A stretch of 64,000 nt of DNA from Rhynchonema sp. JSB1_4 (lineage: Eukaryota; Nematoda; Chromadorea; Monhysterida; Xyalidae). The notes beneath the pieces were generated by a model. It was not told the origin of the DNA. It saw only the letters and a program-made list of their open reading frames with translations, and searched no databases. Of the stretch, positions 47,456 through 58,889 are shown in pieces; positions within the stretch are counted from its first letter, which is position 1, and each line of letters opens with the position of its first letter. The translations under genes and the position numbers were made by a program. Location: NCBI GenBank assembly GCA_030248065.1, contig JASAMV010006061.1:48138-112137 (forward strand), in the 5' to 3' direction.

Positions 47456-48260
47456 CTCCGCACAACACCTGGGCTAGTTTAGTCCAAAACTTTAGATTTT
47501 CGAAGTCTGGGCCGTAGTTCAAATGCCCTGAATTTTCACTTTATTTCAGTTCAGTTGATTTTCCGCCCACCAGAGCGGTTTTCAATTTTTCGTGAAACAT
47601 TACGGCTCGGAAAGGCGGAACACCCGCATGTTGGGAAAAGCTAGTCCAGTTCCAGTTATTTAACGAGCGACTAGTTATACGGGAAATCCACCCGAATTCA
47701 AATTGCCGCCAAAACCAATGCTAGAGAATAAAGGGAGTTTCACCTGGAATGCCACACGACCGAGCACGCGTCCACGAGAGATACAGCCGTTTTTCGTCGT
47801 GGCTGTGTGTTTTATTTGATTCAGACATGGAGCGTTGAACGAAAAACACAAAGCAACGAGTAAGGCATGTGGCACACAATAAAATTGAAATTGGCAATCA
47901 TAACGTAAACAACTGTTTATTCCTTTAGCATAGTAGATTATGTCACAATTAAATTGAGCACCGAATGGTATCACAATCGACCCGACAATAATTCAGCGTC
48001 GTTCGAGGTTTGGTCAATACCTGTTCTTCCCGGTCGTTGATGACTTTCCGTTGATGGTCATGGTTGCCTGAGGCAAGAAGGAATCCGTCGTTGCGAACAT
48101 CGCGGTACACGTTGTTGCTTAAAGCGGCAAACCGTATATCTCATGGTTGCTTTTTTACCACGCAGTTAGACTGTTTATGTTCAACGGTCAAAAAAACAAC
48201 GATCAAACGAGATAAACCACGTTAAAACTGTCAGAATTTATCTTTGAAAAGTGTCTTTCA

Positions 48261-48478
48261 GGAACAAACGCGAGCTTGTGCCGACTTACGCTCACCCTTT
48301 TGATCATGAAAGGCAGTGAGACTGAGACAAGAACCAGCTCGCTGACAGATGAAACCTTTGTGAAACATTTCACACGTGGCTGTTGGTTGACGTGAGCTTG
48401 TTGGATTCCCTACTAAATGTTCTGCCGTTGCCTGATCAAAAGGGGGAGCGTAAGTCGGCACAAGCTCGAGTTTGTTCC
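48261..48478. repeat. foldback element with 46-bp arms
   Basis: GGAACAAACGCGAGCTTGTG ... TTTTGATCA at 48261-48306 is repeated inverted at 48433-48478 with two mismatches, around a loop of about 125 bases. No clear target duplication. Confidence 0.75.
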
Positions 48479-49070
48479 CGAAAGCAAATTTTTAAAAATT
48501 AATTCTCACAATTTAAACGCATTTCATTTTGTTTGAACGATGTTTTTGTGATCACTCATCGTATATAGTCACATTTTATTGCGAGAGGCCGGATTCTGAG
48601 AGCATGCGATATCCGGTTGCCCGGTTTAAAGGAAATATATTCTTCTTGGTTTGATTATTTACAATTCGGTGTGAAACGATGGAGATCAAGCGCATCGGAC
48701 TATCATAATCATTATCGGATCGGAATATCATGCGGCACAATTATAGAGCAACAGTTTGTTTCAGGACTATCGAAAGAAAAAGAAAAGAAAACAGTTGTCC
48801 CATCGCATGTCATCGTAGGCCTTGCAGCCGTTGACCATCATGGTGTTGCATGATATAACGATCGGTATGTTTTGGGTATGTGCATTTTCAGAATTTGAAT
48901 TTTCAGCTAGAAAATGTTCACAAAGTTATGTGAAGAAACTGCCTTGCAGAGTCAACGTCAACTGGATTGCGACTTGCAAAGTCAACGAAAAAGCGACTGC
49001 CTTAACAAGAGTTCGGTTACCCAAAATAAGTAATGAAACATCGCCCAACCGTACTACTGAAGCATAGACG

Positions 49071-49310
49071 CAGTGTAGTTCCTGGGGGGAGGGGGCCCCC
49101 CTAAGGTACACTAATTCCACCGACCACGGTACACCAGCACTGGTGTAGCTATTTTAGGTAAAAATTGGGGAGCAGACGTACCCGGAGGGGGAACAGTGGG
49201 GCAGGCGTACCACGGAGGGGAAGCAGACGTACCCGAGGGGGGAACACCTTCCCCCCCCAGGAACTGCACTGCGAGGGGGGCACCCCCCTCCCCCCAGGAA
49301 CTACACCGCC
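49071..49310. mobile_element. fragmentary, probably compound CAGTGTAGTTCCTGG-family element
   Basis: Starts CAGTGTAGTTCCTGGGGGG and contains two right-end motifs (CCAGGAACTGCACTG near 49270; CAGGAACTACACCG near 49305) as well as a CACTGGTGTAGC left end at 49138. Reads as two or three truncated copies; limits uncertain. Confidence 0.45.
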
Positions 49311-49326
49311 CCCAGTACTGTGGCTG

Positions 49327-49697
49327 CCGTATTGTCGGAAATAGAACCCGGGGGTCTATTTTTCACTGGGGTCATTTTGGGGGGGTTCAATTTATGGGGG
49401 GTCAATTATTGGGGGGTTATATTTTTCATTTGGCCCCCCGACGAAAAAAATCATTGTTAATAATGCCCATAAAAATGGCTTGTTTTCAGTATTTTCTAAC
49501 TTCAACAGTGGCAATTATGCCTAGAAAGCTGTATTCTGTTGTGTACGCAAGCTTAAACAACGTTTGACACTGTGGTACGGTGAAGGTTGGGGGTGGGGTT
49601 CTATTAATGGGGGGTCAATTAATGGGGGGTTCTATTTTTGATTTCAAGCCATTTAGGGGGGTTCAATTAATGGGGGGTTCTATTTCCGACAATACGG
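49327..49697. mobile_element. TA-flanked MITE, CCGTATTGTCGG family, copy 2
   Basis: Same terminal repeats and GGGGTTCAATTAATGG blocks as 43605-44025, shorter by one arm block. Right flank TA; left flank TG, so the duplication has changed on one side. Confidence 0.75.
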
Positions 49698-51584
49698 TAC
49701 TTCTGAGGCATGAGGGGGAGATACTGGACGGTTCTTGCGGCCAAAAAGAGGGGGAGATGCCGGGGTAACTTACCCAGCATTTTGGGGGAAACCCCATAAT
49801 ACAGCCCCCCAAAGCCAAAATGGGGTCATTGAATTAATAGAGCCCTCCTTGCTTTAAGGTTTTTACGGTACGCAACGTGAAGCGCAAATTTTTGGAGATT
49901 TTTGCCGCAAAAACGTGGTTTTGACTTGATATTTTAGCAATTTGGGCCGAGTTGGGCCGGTTGCCGGCCCAACCCGACCCGATCCTAACCTCTGGCCCAC
50001 ATGTGTGCATTGGCAAGTCCCGAATACGATCGTGTCCCGAATCCATTACGCCGCACGAGCTGGGAAGATTGACACGTAACCTCCCTTTATTCTCTGGCAT
50101 TGGTTTTGGCGGCAATTTGAATTCGGGTGGATTTTCCGTATAACTAGTCGCTCGTGTTATTTATCGTGGCCTGTAGGCTGACTGCAGCGGCCTATGGGTA
50201 GCCACACCACTTTCTTCAAAACGATGACTGAAAAGATCAAGAACTATAAAATTTTTGAAAATTTTGGTTCAAAAAATGGTAATTTTCCTTCGAATTTAGG
50301 CATACCGGGCCGGTCCCCCCAAATCTCCGGCCCGGCCCGTTTCCGATCACTGTTTGGAGTTGGATTTGGCGCTAGTTTGGATTGGATTGGAGGACCGATT
50401 GACTTTGATTGGATTGACCCACTCTCACTTTTCGGAAACGGGCCTGGTAAAGTCGGCCCGACTCGGTGGAGTGCTCTCTAGGATCTAGGTCGGCCCGGCC
50501 CGTTTTGGCTGAGGTCTGCCCAGCAGACACGGTCGGCGACAGACAAGGCGAGTTTTCGAGGATCGCCGCAAAACGAAAACTGAAAAAATCTAAAAAGCTT
50601 AGTGAAAATGCAAAAGTTTCCTGTCGGGGATATTCGTTTTTTTTGAAACGGTGCCTGAAAAGGCCAAGAATTACCAGACATTATGTATGAGCGAAGCGCA
50701 AAAATTTTGAAAATTTTTATTCAATAAATAGAAATTTTCTTCGAATATTGGCACACTACCGTATTGTCGGAAATAGAACCCCATTAATTGACCCCCAGCC
50801 CCAATTTATCTATCGTCAACAACAATTAACCCCAAAATGGACATTTTTGACTCAAAATGGCTCAAAATTTTTCTTTCCCCAAATAGGCAAAAACTCGCGC
50901 ATTTAGCACATCTAAGCACATTTTCATTAATATTTGAACATTATTACCTTCTTAGTGCACTATACTGTGCCTTGATTTTTGGGTACCCCCCACCTGGGGC
51001 ATCTATCGTCAACAAATTTGGGTCGACCACCCCCCTAGATTTCGGACTTGAGGCATAAAAATATCTATCGTCAACACATTTCGGGTCCCAATCTATCTAT
51101 CGTCAACACCCTGACCAAGTACTACATTGCGGGTACCCCCGACCTCAAACCTTAGTGTGTACTGGCAGGCGGGAAAAAACGGTTGTTTTCGAAAAAAAAC
51201 GGAAAAAATCGAGCCGAATACTTTTCCATTTATTTTTCCGTGGGTACCTTTTCGATTTTTGATCGGAAAAATATCGGTACTTTATTCCAATTTTGCCAAA
51301 ATGTAATACAAAACTGATGAGTTTTTCGATTTTGACGAAAAATTGGTTTGAGCACGAAAATTAACCGGCCCAAAATGGGCCAATAAGCGTGTAAACCAAG
51401 TGTTTTCGACTGACTTCAACACTCTTCAAGAACACTCTCGTCACTTCGAACAAATTTTCCACTGAAACTGTTATATTTTTCGAAATTGCGATCTTAAGTA
51501 CTGGAAAAATATTTGAAAAAAAACGGTTTTTTTCGAAAAAAAACCTTTTTTACGAAAAATAAAAAACGGTTCTTTATGACAGTA

Positions 51585-51979
51585 CCGTATTGTCGGAAAT
51601 AGAACCCGGGGGGTCTATTTTTTCACTGGGGTCATTTTGGGGGGTTCAATTTATGGGGGGGGTCAATTATTGGGGGGGGTTATATTTTTCATTTGGCCCC
51701 CCGACGAAAAAAATCATTGTTAATAATGCCCATAAAAATGGCTTGTTTTCGGTATTTTCTAACTTCAACAGCGGCAATTATGCTTAAAAAGCTGTATTCT
51801 GTTGTGTACGCAAGCTTAAACAACGTTTGACACAACACCACAGCCCTACTATACCACTAATCTGTGGTACGGTGAAGGTTGGGGGTGGGGTTCTATTAAT
51901 GGGGGGGTTCTATTTTTGATTTCGAGCCATTTAGGGGGGGTTCAATTAATGGGGGGGGGTTCTATTTCCGACAATACGG
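51585..51979. mobile_element. TA-flanked MITE, CCGTATTGTCGG family, copy 3
   Basis: Terminal repeats intact, TA on both sides (51583-51584 and 51980-51981). Close to copy 1 in the central segment. Confidence 0.8.
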
Positions 51980-51987
51980 TATACCCT

Positions 51988-52765
51988 AGTGATGTAGTTG
52001 GTCCGAGCAAGAAAGCTATCTAGCTAGCCAGGTACCCCGACTTGGGGGTATTAGTCCAGAAGTAAGAAAACAGGGGTATAAAAATTGGTCGAAATTATGC
52101 CAAAATAAGCCTTAAAATGCGTGTTTTTGGGCATATGTGAGCAAATTTGAGCGAATTTGACCATTTGGCCCTTAAAATGGTCATTTTGGCACATAAATCA
52201 ACACTGTTTTGACTCGATGACCAGAGCAAGAAAGCTAGCTAGCCAGTTTGGGGTATGGGTTTGGGAGCAAAAAAGCTTCCTAGCAGTTGGGGGGGTATTA
52301 CCCCCATGTTCCCCAACCCAGTGTAGTGGCTGGGGGGGGGGATGGGGGGATTCCCCCCCTAAGGAGTAGGTACCTTGCAACCACCCCTTGGGGGGGATGG
52401 GGGGGAAGGGTCGGTACCTTGCAACCACCCCGGAGGATACCTTGCAACCATCAATTTATGGTTTTTATAGGCAAAAATAGGTGTTTTTCGACCTAAAAAC
52501 CCCCAAAATCGCGCGCTCCGCGCGCAAACCTCCATATAATAGGTATTTTAGGCAAATTTTCGGCCAAAATGCAAAAAAGTACCAATTTTTCGGCCAAATT
52601 TGCAGTATAATGCATGCAAAAAACACCCTTTTTTCGGACCTCAGGGGTACCTTGCAACCTCCCGGAGACTGGGTAGGGGGGTACCTTGCAACCATCTGGA
52701 TCCATCCCCCCCAAGGGTACCTTGCAACCATCTGCCTGCCACTACACTGCCCCAACCACATCACT
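51988..52765. mobile_element. GTGATGTAGTTGG-family element ending just before gankyrin
   Basis: Left end TAGTGATGTAGTTGG and right end CCCCAACCACATCACTG are inverted. It contains a whole second MITE at 52319-52749. GCTAGCTAGCCAG-type blocks appear at 52015 and 52230; a similar block is at 6680 in a GIGYF intron. The left flank abuts the TA-MITE, and no outer duplication is visible. Confidence 0.6.
52319..52749. mobile_element. hAT-type MITE, CAGTGTAGTGGCTGG family, nested
   Basis: Ends CAGTGTAGTGGCTGG and CTGCCACTACACTG; perfect 8-bp duplication CCCCAACC (52311-52318 and 52750-52757). Nearly identical in layout and length (431 versus 429) to 13187-13615. Confidence 0.92.
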
Positions 52766-52806
52766 GGTTCAGGTCCATCTGTCCAAAAATCACTTGCACG
52801 TCCAAA

Positions 52807-55430
52807 ATGTCCGGTGAGGAAAAAGCAAGCAGACTTTGTGAAGCACGGGAGCTGGTTCGCGAGCAGAATGGAGTCAAGTTGAAAAAAATGCTTTCCGAAG
52901 ATCCGCAACTGGTGGGACAGAAGGACGATGTCAGTTTGCTTTGTTTTGTTGCCTTTTCCGTTGTGATATTGGTTTTGATCCGGTAGAAGAAAGGAACACT
53001 TTGCGAAGTTGTTTACAATATGGATATGCAATGTTCGTTCTTAATTTTCAGAGCGGCCGATTGCTGCTTCACTGGGCGTGTTCCGTTGGCAACGTGCAAT
53101 TCGTGCAGCTGTTGCTCGATCAGCAGTCTGACAGTTTGGAAGCGGAAGATGAGGTTGGGGTTTTTGGTGTTTGGTTGCTAATAAATATGCACATTGTAGT
53201 TCTAGTGGGAGGTTCTGTTCCCCAACTCGGGTCTTCCGATTCCAAACATCTCTGCCATGGTACTCCAGTCCCCCTGAATCCCCTCTGGATACACCAACAC
53301 TAACATTCCCCGAAAATAGATAATTTTAGGCCCGAAAGAAGTATTTTCAAGCCTAAATTAGGCCATATCTAGGTCGAAACCGTCGTGACCATGAATTTGC
53401 CCATATTACAGCACATGTATTCCAAAACGAAGAGCAAAAATAGGCCAATTTTTCGATCTCAAAAATGAAAGAAACCGAGAAAAACCGTTTTTTCCGAGGC
53501 CTGGAAAAAACGTTTTCATTTTTCCGGAAATTTTTCCAGGTGGCAGCTGAAAATTTCCGAGACATTTTTCGAGGTCGCGAAATGATGTTGTCAAAACCAC
53601 TGTAAGTCGGTGCTAAACAGTTCAAAATGAGCACTTTTTGAGCTACAAGTGCATTTGTAGTCTTTTTCAGACCGCCCGACTGACAAAATTTTCTCCAAGG
53701 CACGAATTTTTGGACCACGTATCCTTAAGTACTGGAAAAATATTTGGAAAAAACTTTTTTCAAAAACATATTTTGCGGAGATACGCAAGTATAATCTCTG
53801 GTACTCCACGAGAGTGGGGCAGATACCGGGGTACCGTACCAGGGCGGGACGGATACTGTACCTTTGAGGGGACGCCCCCCCCCGCCCTGACACAATGACC
53901 ATGACGAGACACAGATGCAATGGACACCCCTGATGATCGCGGCGTCCGCCGGTCACATTGAAGTGTTCAACTATTTGATGTCACGTGGCGCCAATCCAAA
54001 CGCGCAGAACAGCACTCGTTGCACGCCGTTGCACTATGCCGCGTCGAAGGAACATTTGAGGGTGGGTTTTCGGCATGTTTTGCGACCAATTACAGAGTCT
54101 GCCCTCATTATAGTGACAGGATCGGGCGGGCCTGGCATTTTTGTCAGCATAATAAATATCCAACGTATAGAGAGGTTATTACGAAACTGCGGACCAAATT
54201 TGCGGTGTAAAATATCCAATCTATAGAGGGTTCCCCTGCAAAGACTGTCACCATACAGAGGGTATACTGTACAGTATAGGCAGTTTTATTTTTATTTCGA
54301 ATATTCTGAATGACCCAAATGTCTTTCAGATCATTGAGAAACTGTTGTCGTATGAAGGGCGGCATGGTCGTGTGGATGTGAACGCTCAGGTATGTACGCG
54401 CACGTCATTGCACGTTTGCGAAGTGGCCATGCTTGTGTGATGTTTCGGGATCCAATGGGATAAGTCAAGCTCGTGGCTCGGTAGATCGAGTCTGCGTTCA
54501 CTGCTGCCGCTAATTTTGACCATTTGAAGTTGCTGGACAGTTAGTGTGGAACGTACATTCGCGATATTGCGGAGTGTCCTGAATCCAAAACGTCATGCAA
54601 GTTGAATCGGACCGATCACCAATTTTTGATATTGACACAAGCAGCGTATGGCTGCCATGGCACCTAAAAATGAAAATTTAGCACCTAGATTTGTTGAGTT
54701 CTTTAGGTTTCTGCCTTTTTAGACGTTTTGGACCCAATTTAAGTGCCAGAACGGTGCCTAAAAATCGAAGATTCCGATGCCATGGCACCTACGTAGGTCT
54801 CTTTTGAAAAAAGAACCCTGTGACCCGAGTCTAAACTGTGCCGTCTATTCATACAGGACCACTACGCCAACACACCTTTGCACCGTGCAGCCAGCAAAGG
54901 CAACATCAAAGCGGTCCAATTGTTGTTGTCGGTTCCTGGCAGGTGTCAGTTGAATCTCGGTGATTCCGAAGGCAACACAGCGCTGTACGTTCTGGCCTTT
55001 TTGGTGCATTAGCATCTTATTTCGAAAAAAAGTGTTCTTTGGGTGTCGACAGCCATCTGGTGCACTCGAACTGACGATGGTTTGGTACACCATCCGTCTG
55101 TAAAATGGGGCAAGTCGAAAAGAAACAATCCGTGCTGTTGTGATTTTTTTTAAATGTTCCAGTTTGGTTACATTTTGCAGGCATTTGGCATGCGAAGAGC
55201 AAAGAGACGAAATAGCCGCAGCACTTGTGAAGGCTGGCGCTCATTTGGATCGCCTCAACAAGGTGACTCATTTTATGATTTCTTCAAAAAAAAGACCGGA
55301 ACTGTCCTATTGTTCAGTCTTATCAGGAGTAAGTTTTGTTGTTTGCATTTTGCAGGCCGAAAAATCCCCATTGCAATTGGCTGCACCCAAACTACGTGCG
55401 ACGCTGCAGCGTTTGTCTTCAACGGGTTAA
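52807..55430 (+). CDS. PSMD10: gankyrin, 26S proteasome non-ATPase regulatory subunit 10
   Basis: Ankyrin-repeat chaperone that helps assemble the proteasome base via the ATPase Rpt3; in mammals it also promotes MDM2-dependent p53 turnover. Exons: 52807-52929, 53052-53153, 53915-54061, 54330-54389, 54857-54984, 55181-55262, 55356-55430; all phases agree, 238 residues (human 226). Seven ankyrin repeats are seen, with signature segments LLHWACSVGN, TPLMIAASAGH, TPLHYAASKEH, TPLHRAASKGN and LHLACEEQRDE. EDEMQWTPLMIAASAGH and AQDHYANTPLHRAASKGN align with the human order without gaps beyond one insertion (SYEGRHGRVDV) in repeat 4. Exon borders follow repeat borders. The stop is followed at once by TAATAAAG, a possible overlapping poly(A) signal; a second AATAAA lies near 55534. 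The start codon is 41 bases after a transposon terminus. Confidence 0.96.
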
Positions 55431-55549
55431 TAAAGCAAACGAAACGGAGCCGGATATTTAAAATTATGTGCCAGATATTACGGGTGTTTCTCGTTCGAAC
55501 TAACGGTGAACAACTGAAATGAAATTAAAAGTAATAAATATAGTAAATT

Positions 55550-55806
55550 TCTAATTTCGTTGCCTCATACATTTTTACAGACGCAGGGAAACTCCCGTTC
55601 GAAGTCGAAGCAGGCAACAAGCTTAAAACACAGTCCACAAGCCACGCAGCTGGATCGTGTGCGTTTCGAATGTTTCAGTCACACAAGCTGTGTGTGTCAG
55701 GTGCGTGGCTTGTTGACTGCGTGTTGAGCTTGTTGCCTGCCTCGACTTCAAACGGGAGCGTTCCTGCGCCAGTAAAAATGCATGAGGCAACGAAATTAGA
55801 AACTTG
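55550..55806. repeat. near-complete palindrome (foldback) downstream of gankyrin
   Basis: Arms of about 105 bases: TTTCTAATTTCGTTGCCTCA at the left reappears inverted at the right (TGAGGCAACGAAATTAGAAA), as do CTCCCGTTCGAAGTCGAAG and GCAGGCAACAAGCT with scattered mismatches, leaving a loop of roughly 45 bases. It begins about 120 bases after the gankyrin stop. Confidence 0.8.
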
Positions 55807-55934
55807 CTATGCAACACGATTCGTGTGCTCAATGCCAGAAATACAATTCGCATTCGGCGTTAGTATAGAACCAGTGTTTTTCATTTGTGGAGTACAGACA
55901 GCAGTAATAAGTGGAAAAATATCATGGTTTTATA

Positions 55935-56313
55935 CTGGCGGAAAAACCGTTTTTTTATGTTTCGTGAAGAAAACCCGAAAAAAAACCGATAAAGAACCGC
56001 AGTGTACATGTATAAGGATAGAGGAAGCCCAAATAAGGTATTTTTGACACATAGTAATATTAACACAGACACTACAGTGGTGCCTGTGGGTGTTTTTGAT
56101 GCTTATTGTGAAACAATTATAGTTGAAACAAGCCACATTGACATCGCCCGCGCTTGGCCAAAGTTGTTCTGCACAAAAATATTTCCCAACTTCTGTCAAA
56201 AATTGGAAAATTTCGTGAAAAAGACCGATGTTTCCCGGAGGCTGAGGTTTTTTCACGTCCCAGATGGACCCGGTTTTTTTCGTGAAAAAAAACGGTTTTT
56301 TTTCATCCGCCAG
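55935..56313. mobile_element. short inverted-repeat element with TATA flanks
   Basis: Ends CTGGCGGAAAAACCG and CGGTTTTTTTTCATCCGCCAG-type complement; TATA on both sides (55931-55934 and 56314-56317). Half of a second copy is at 45829-46021, sharing GCCAAAGTTGTTCTG, TTTCCCGGAGGCTGAGG and CCAGATGGACCCGG. Confidence 0.7.
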
Positions 56314-56352
56314 TATACATGGTTTTGTCAAAAACATGGTGTTATTGGTAAG

Positions 56353-56828
56353 CAGGGTTGGGCAAAAAAACGACGGCGTTTTTTCTTAAAAACCGCCTGG
56401 GTCGTTTTTCGTTGTTTTTTAAATCCTGAATTTCCTTGATTTTTCCTGATTTTTCAGGGAAAGTACCCTGATTATCAAGGAAAATCAATTTTTTGTCCCA
56501 TTTTATTTCAAAACATTTTCGACCAATTTTTACTTTGTCGAGTCGAGATACGTCGATATACGGAGTTTGACTTTCAGTGATGACCCCGGCCAAAGTTGGT
56601 CCCATGATGCGGGTCTGATATGGGATCTTAACAACTCGCCAGAAAAGGGTTGAAACCCGTTTATTTTGCCTCAGAACACATAGAATTACTTCATTTAACC
56701 ACGTTTTCTTCCCAACATGAGTGTTTTCCAATTTTTTGGGGGCATATTTTGGTCATCTGGCCGTTTTAAAAAAACGCTTTTTTTTAAAAAACGATTTTTT
56801 GAAAAAAAACGTTTTTTGCCCAACCCTG
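56353..56828. mobile_element. hAT-type MITE, CAGGGTTGGGCAAAA family, copy 3
   Basis: Perfect 8-bp duplication TTGGTAAG (56345-56352 and 56829-56836). Same orientation as copies 1 and 4. Confidence 0.92.
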
Positions 56829-57053
56829 TTGGTAAGGCATATCAGTTATGTAGATCATATCATATTCGTCGCAGCATTAAATATTTCCGAATGAGCCTGT
56901 CATTCTTTTTGACTTCGGATCACCTCTGGCACACCCGAGTGAGATGCGGATCGTTTGCGCTCCTCCATTTTCACCGAGTTAACCAGTGGATTTCCTGCTG
57001 AAAATCCCAACACCACAGTGTGTCTCTATCTTATCAATAAAATAGTTTATTGA

Positions 57054-58189
57054 TCATCCAGAGTTCGCAAGCTCATCAAAGTTTGCTTTTATCCTCAACT
57101 TTGTTTGATCCAACGCTGAACGAACTGCGTATATGGCTTGGTCGATGTTTCACGTTTACGCAGTTTGGTAATTTGAAAAATTGATCACCAAGTTGGTTGC
57201 CCAATACGCGGATGAAGAACTCACCTCGTGGACGGACGGGTCCTTTTTCGAACAACATCTTTGCGATGAAATTGCCTGCAACAATTCAGTATCTTGTAGC
57301 TTCTGTATACTCGTTCACCACTGTGAATAGTCTCAAAACTTAGGCTGATTTTCCAACTTCTTTCAAATTAGGCCCCGTGGAAAGGAAGACGAGAGGTGTC
57401 CAACAAATTGGCAACCGAATCGAATCCACACCATACCTGATCTCGCGCTATTTTTGAGCGAATGAGGCTCATGTATACATCTAATCAATTTGGATTCGGG
57501 GTGCAGCCCGTGCAAACAGCCCCAAAAAAAACAAAAATTTATCCAACATGCGCACCTTGTTGATGTACGTTTGCCGGGTTTTTCTCCAGTGATTTCTTGA
57601 GTTGTTCCTCCAGTTCCTCCAGATTCGCTCGGGCTTCATTGATTCGATCCAACAACACCAACTGTTCGGCCGTGTACGAGACTGATGATTGGGATCATAT
57701 TCGCATTTTTGTTTGATTCAGTCCAGCCTCTATTTCGTGAACGTATATAATAAATGGATTCGCCAAAGAGAGGGTGAACTATAAACTGTATGATCAAAGT
57801 TTGCTTGCTGACATGACCAGTACAGCACAAAAAAATCCAGAGTTTTCAAGGCTCGTTCGGCGATCGAGAGTGTCAGCGAGCGATACTGGTCTGATACGGA
57901 CTGCATAATCCTTTTCAACAGGATCTTCAAATTGGTGTTGCATACGAAGGTATAAACATATACATACCATATCCGGCGAATGTTTCACACAGACATTAAT
58001 AAAGGTGAAAGTGACCAACTGACGTTCCGGTTTCGATGTCTTGGCCGTGTAGGCAGCGTAATAGTCTTGTTCTTGTTTCGAGTGGGCCCGTTCCCTATGA
58101 GTGCCGGCCGACGCCGTGTAACGGTACAGATCCTGGGGCGGTTCAGCGAGACGGGAAGACGGTTGCGAACGTTTTGACGGGACCGACAT
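57054..58189 (-). CDS. unrecognised small protein with a coiled-coil stretch
   Basis: Exons: 58189-57968 (ATG start, basic Ser/Pro-rich then EQDYYAAYTAK), 57900 to about 57840 (DQYRSLTLSIAERALKTLDF), 57681-57556 (AEQLVLLDRINEARANLEEL, a heptad-like coiled coil), 57275-57225 (NFIAKMLFEKGPVRPR) and 57124-57054 (RSALDQTKLRIKANFDEL, stop). The last three junctions agree in phase; the end of exon 2 is uncertain, and exon 1 could stop earlier at a GTCACT donor. About 185 residues. A minus-strand AATAAA follows the stop within 10 bases. Looks like a conserved helical subunit of some complex, but I could not match it to a family and assign no function. Confidence 0.6.
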
Positions 58190-58889
58190 GATTTTACGGT
58201 TAATAACCGATTACGCGCTTAATATTTATGCTCAGTTATGTATGTAGGTTGTGTTAAAACTTTTTGAAACTAAACTATGTTTACGTCATAGTTTGCGTCC
58301 ATATTCCAACCGGTAAATGGTAAAACACGACTTCACGATCACGACTACTTGTTTTCACGAGGCCTTTTTTCTCGTTTGAATGAGAACGAAAACTTTTACG
58401 AAAGCTATGGCAGTGGTACTGTTTTTATCAAAAAATGTGCATATTTAGAATAGGTACATACATAACGTGTTAAAAATATTATGCGGTATTAGCCGAATAC
58501 TTGTATCAGTTCTTAGCAAAACTTGCCTGTGGAGTGCAAAACAGCACAGAAGTTGGTGGTGTCGTCTAATGACAGAAAAGTGATTGATCATCAACAACTT
58601 ACAGGTTACTGGACACATACAGCTACGCGATTGTGCTAATACGAGCTGTGCACTGTTGAACTGAACTGACGGTCTGCATGCACAATACCGCAATGTTGTG
58701 CGTTGTGGATGTTCGCTGCGCTATTTTTTGTCAAAACAGCTCATTTCACCGAAGCAAAGTGACAAAATACATGCTACCTTGCATATCTGCATCATAATAC
58801 GCTGTGAGATTATGCACCGGGATAATTCAATTTTGCCAATTTAAATACATGCACATTACGCACATATCCAACCAACCCACTTAATCGGT

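Larger units (their letters stand above)
47662..50157. repeat. widely spaced inverted repeat, about 75-bp arms 2.3 kb apart
   Basis: Left arm 47662-47739 and right arm about 50079-50157 are reverse complements with only a few mismatches (shared ACGAGCGACTAGTTATACGG and TTGCCGCCAAAACCAATGC). The interval holds a foldback at 48261-48478, a fragmentary GTAGTTCCTGG element at 49071-49310 and a TA-MITE at 49327-49697. It may be the termini of a larger, eroded transposon or two opposed copies of a shorter repeat. Confidence 0.6.
45797..52310. other. gene-free transposon tract
   Basis: No conserved protein segment was found on either strand outside the elements listed. 45829-46021 is a partial copy of the element at 55935-56313. 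46020-46980 and 47460-48250 look like unique or old intergenic sequence with only short open frames. 50160-50540 contains GGCCCG-rich sequence. 51130-51580 is A/T- and homopolymer-rich. Confidence 0.6.
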
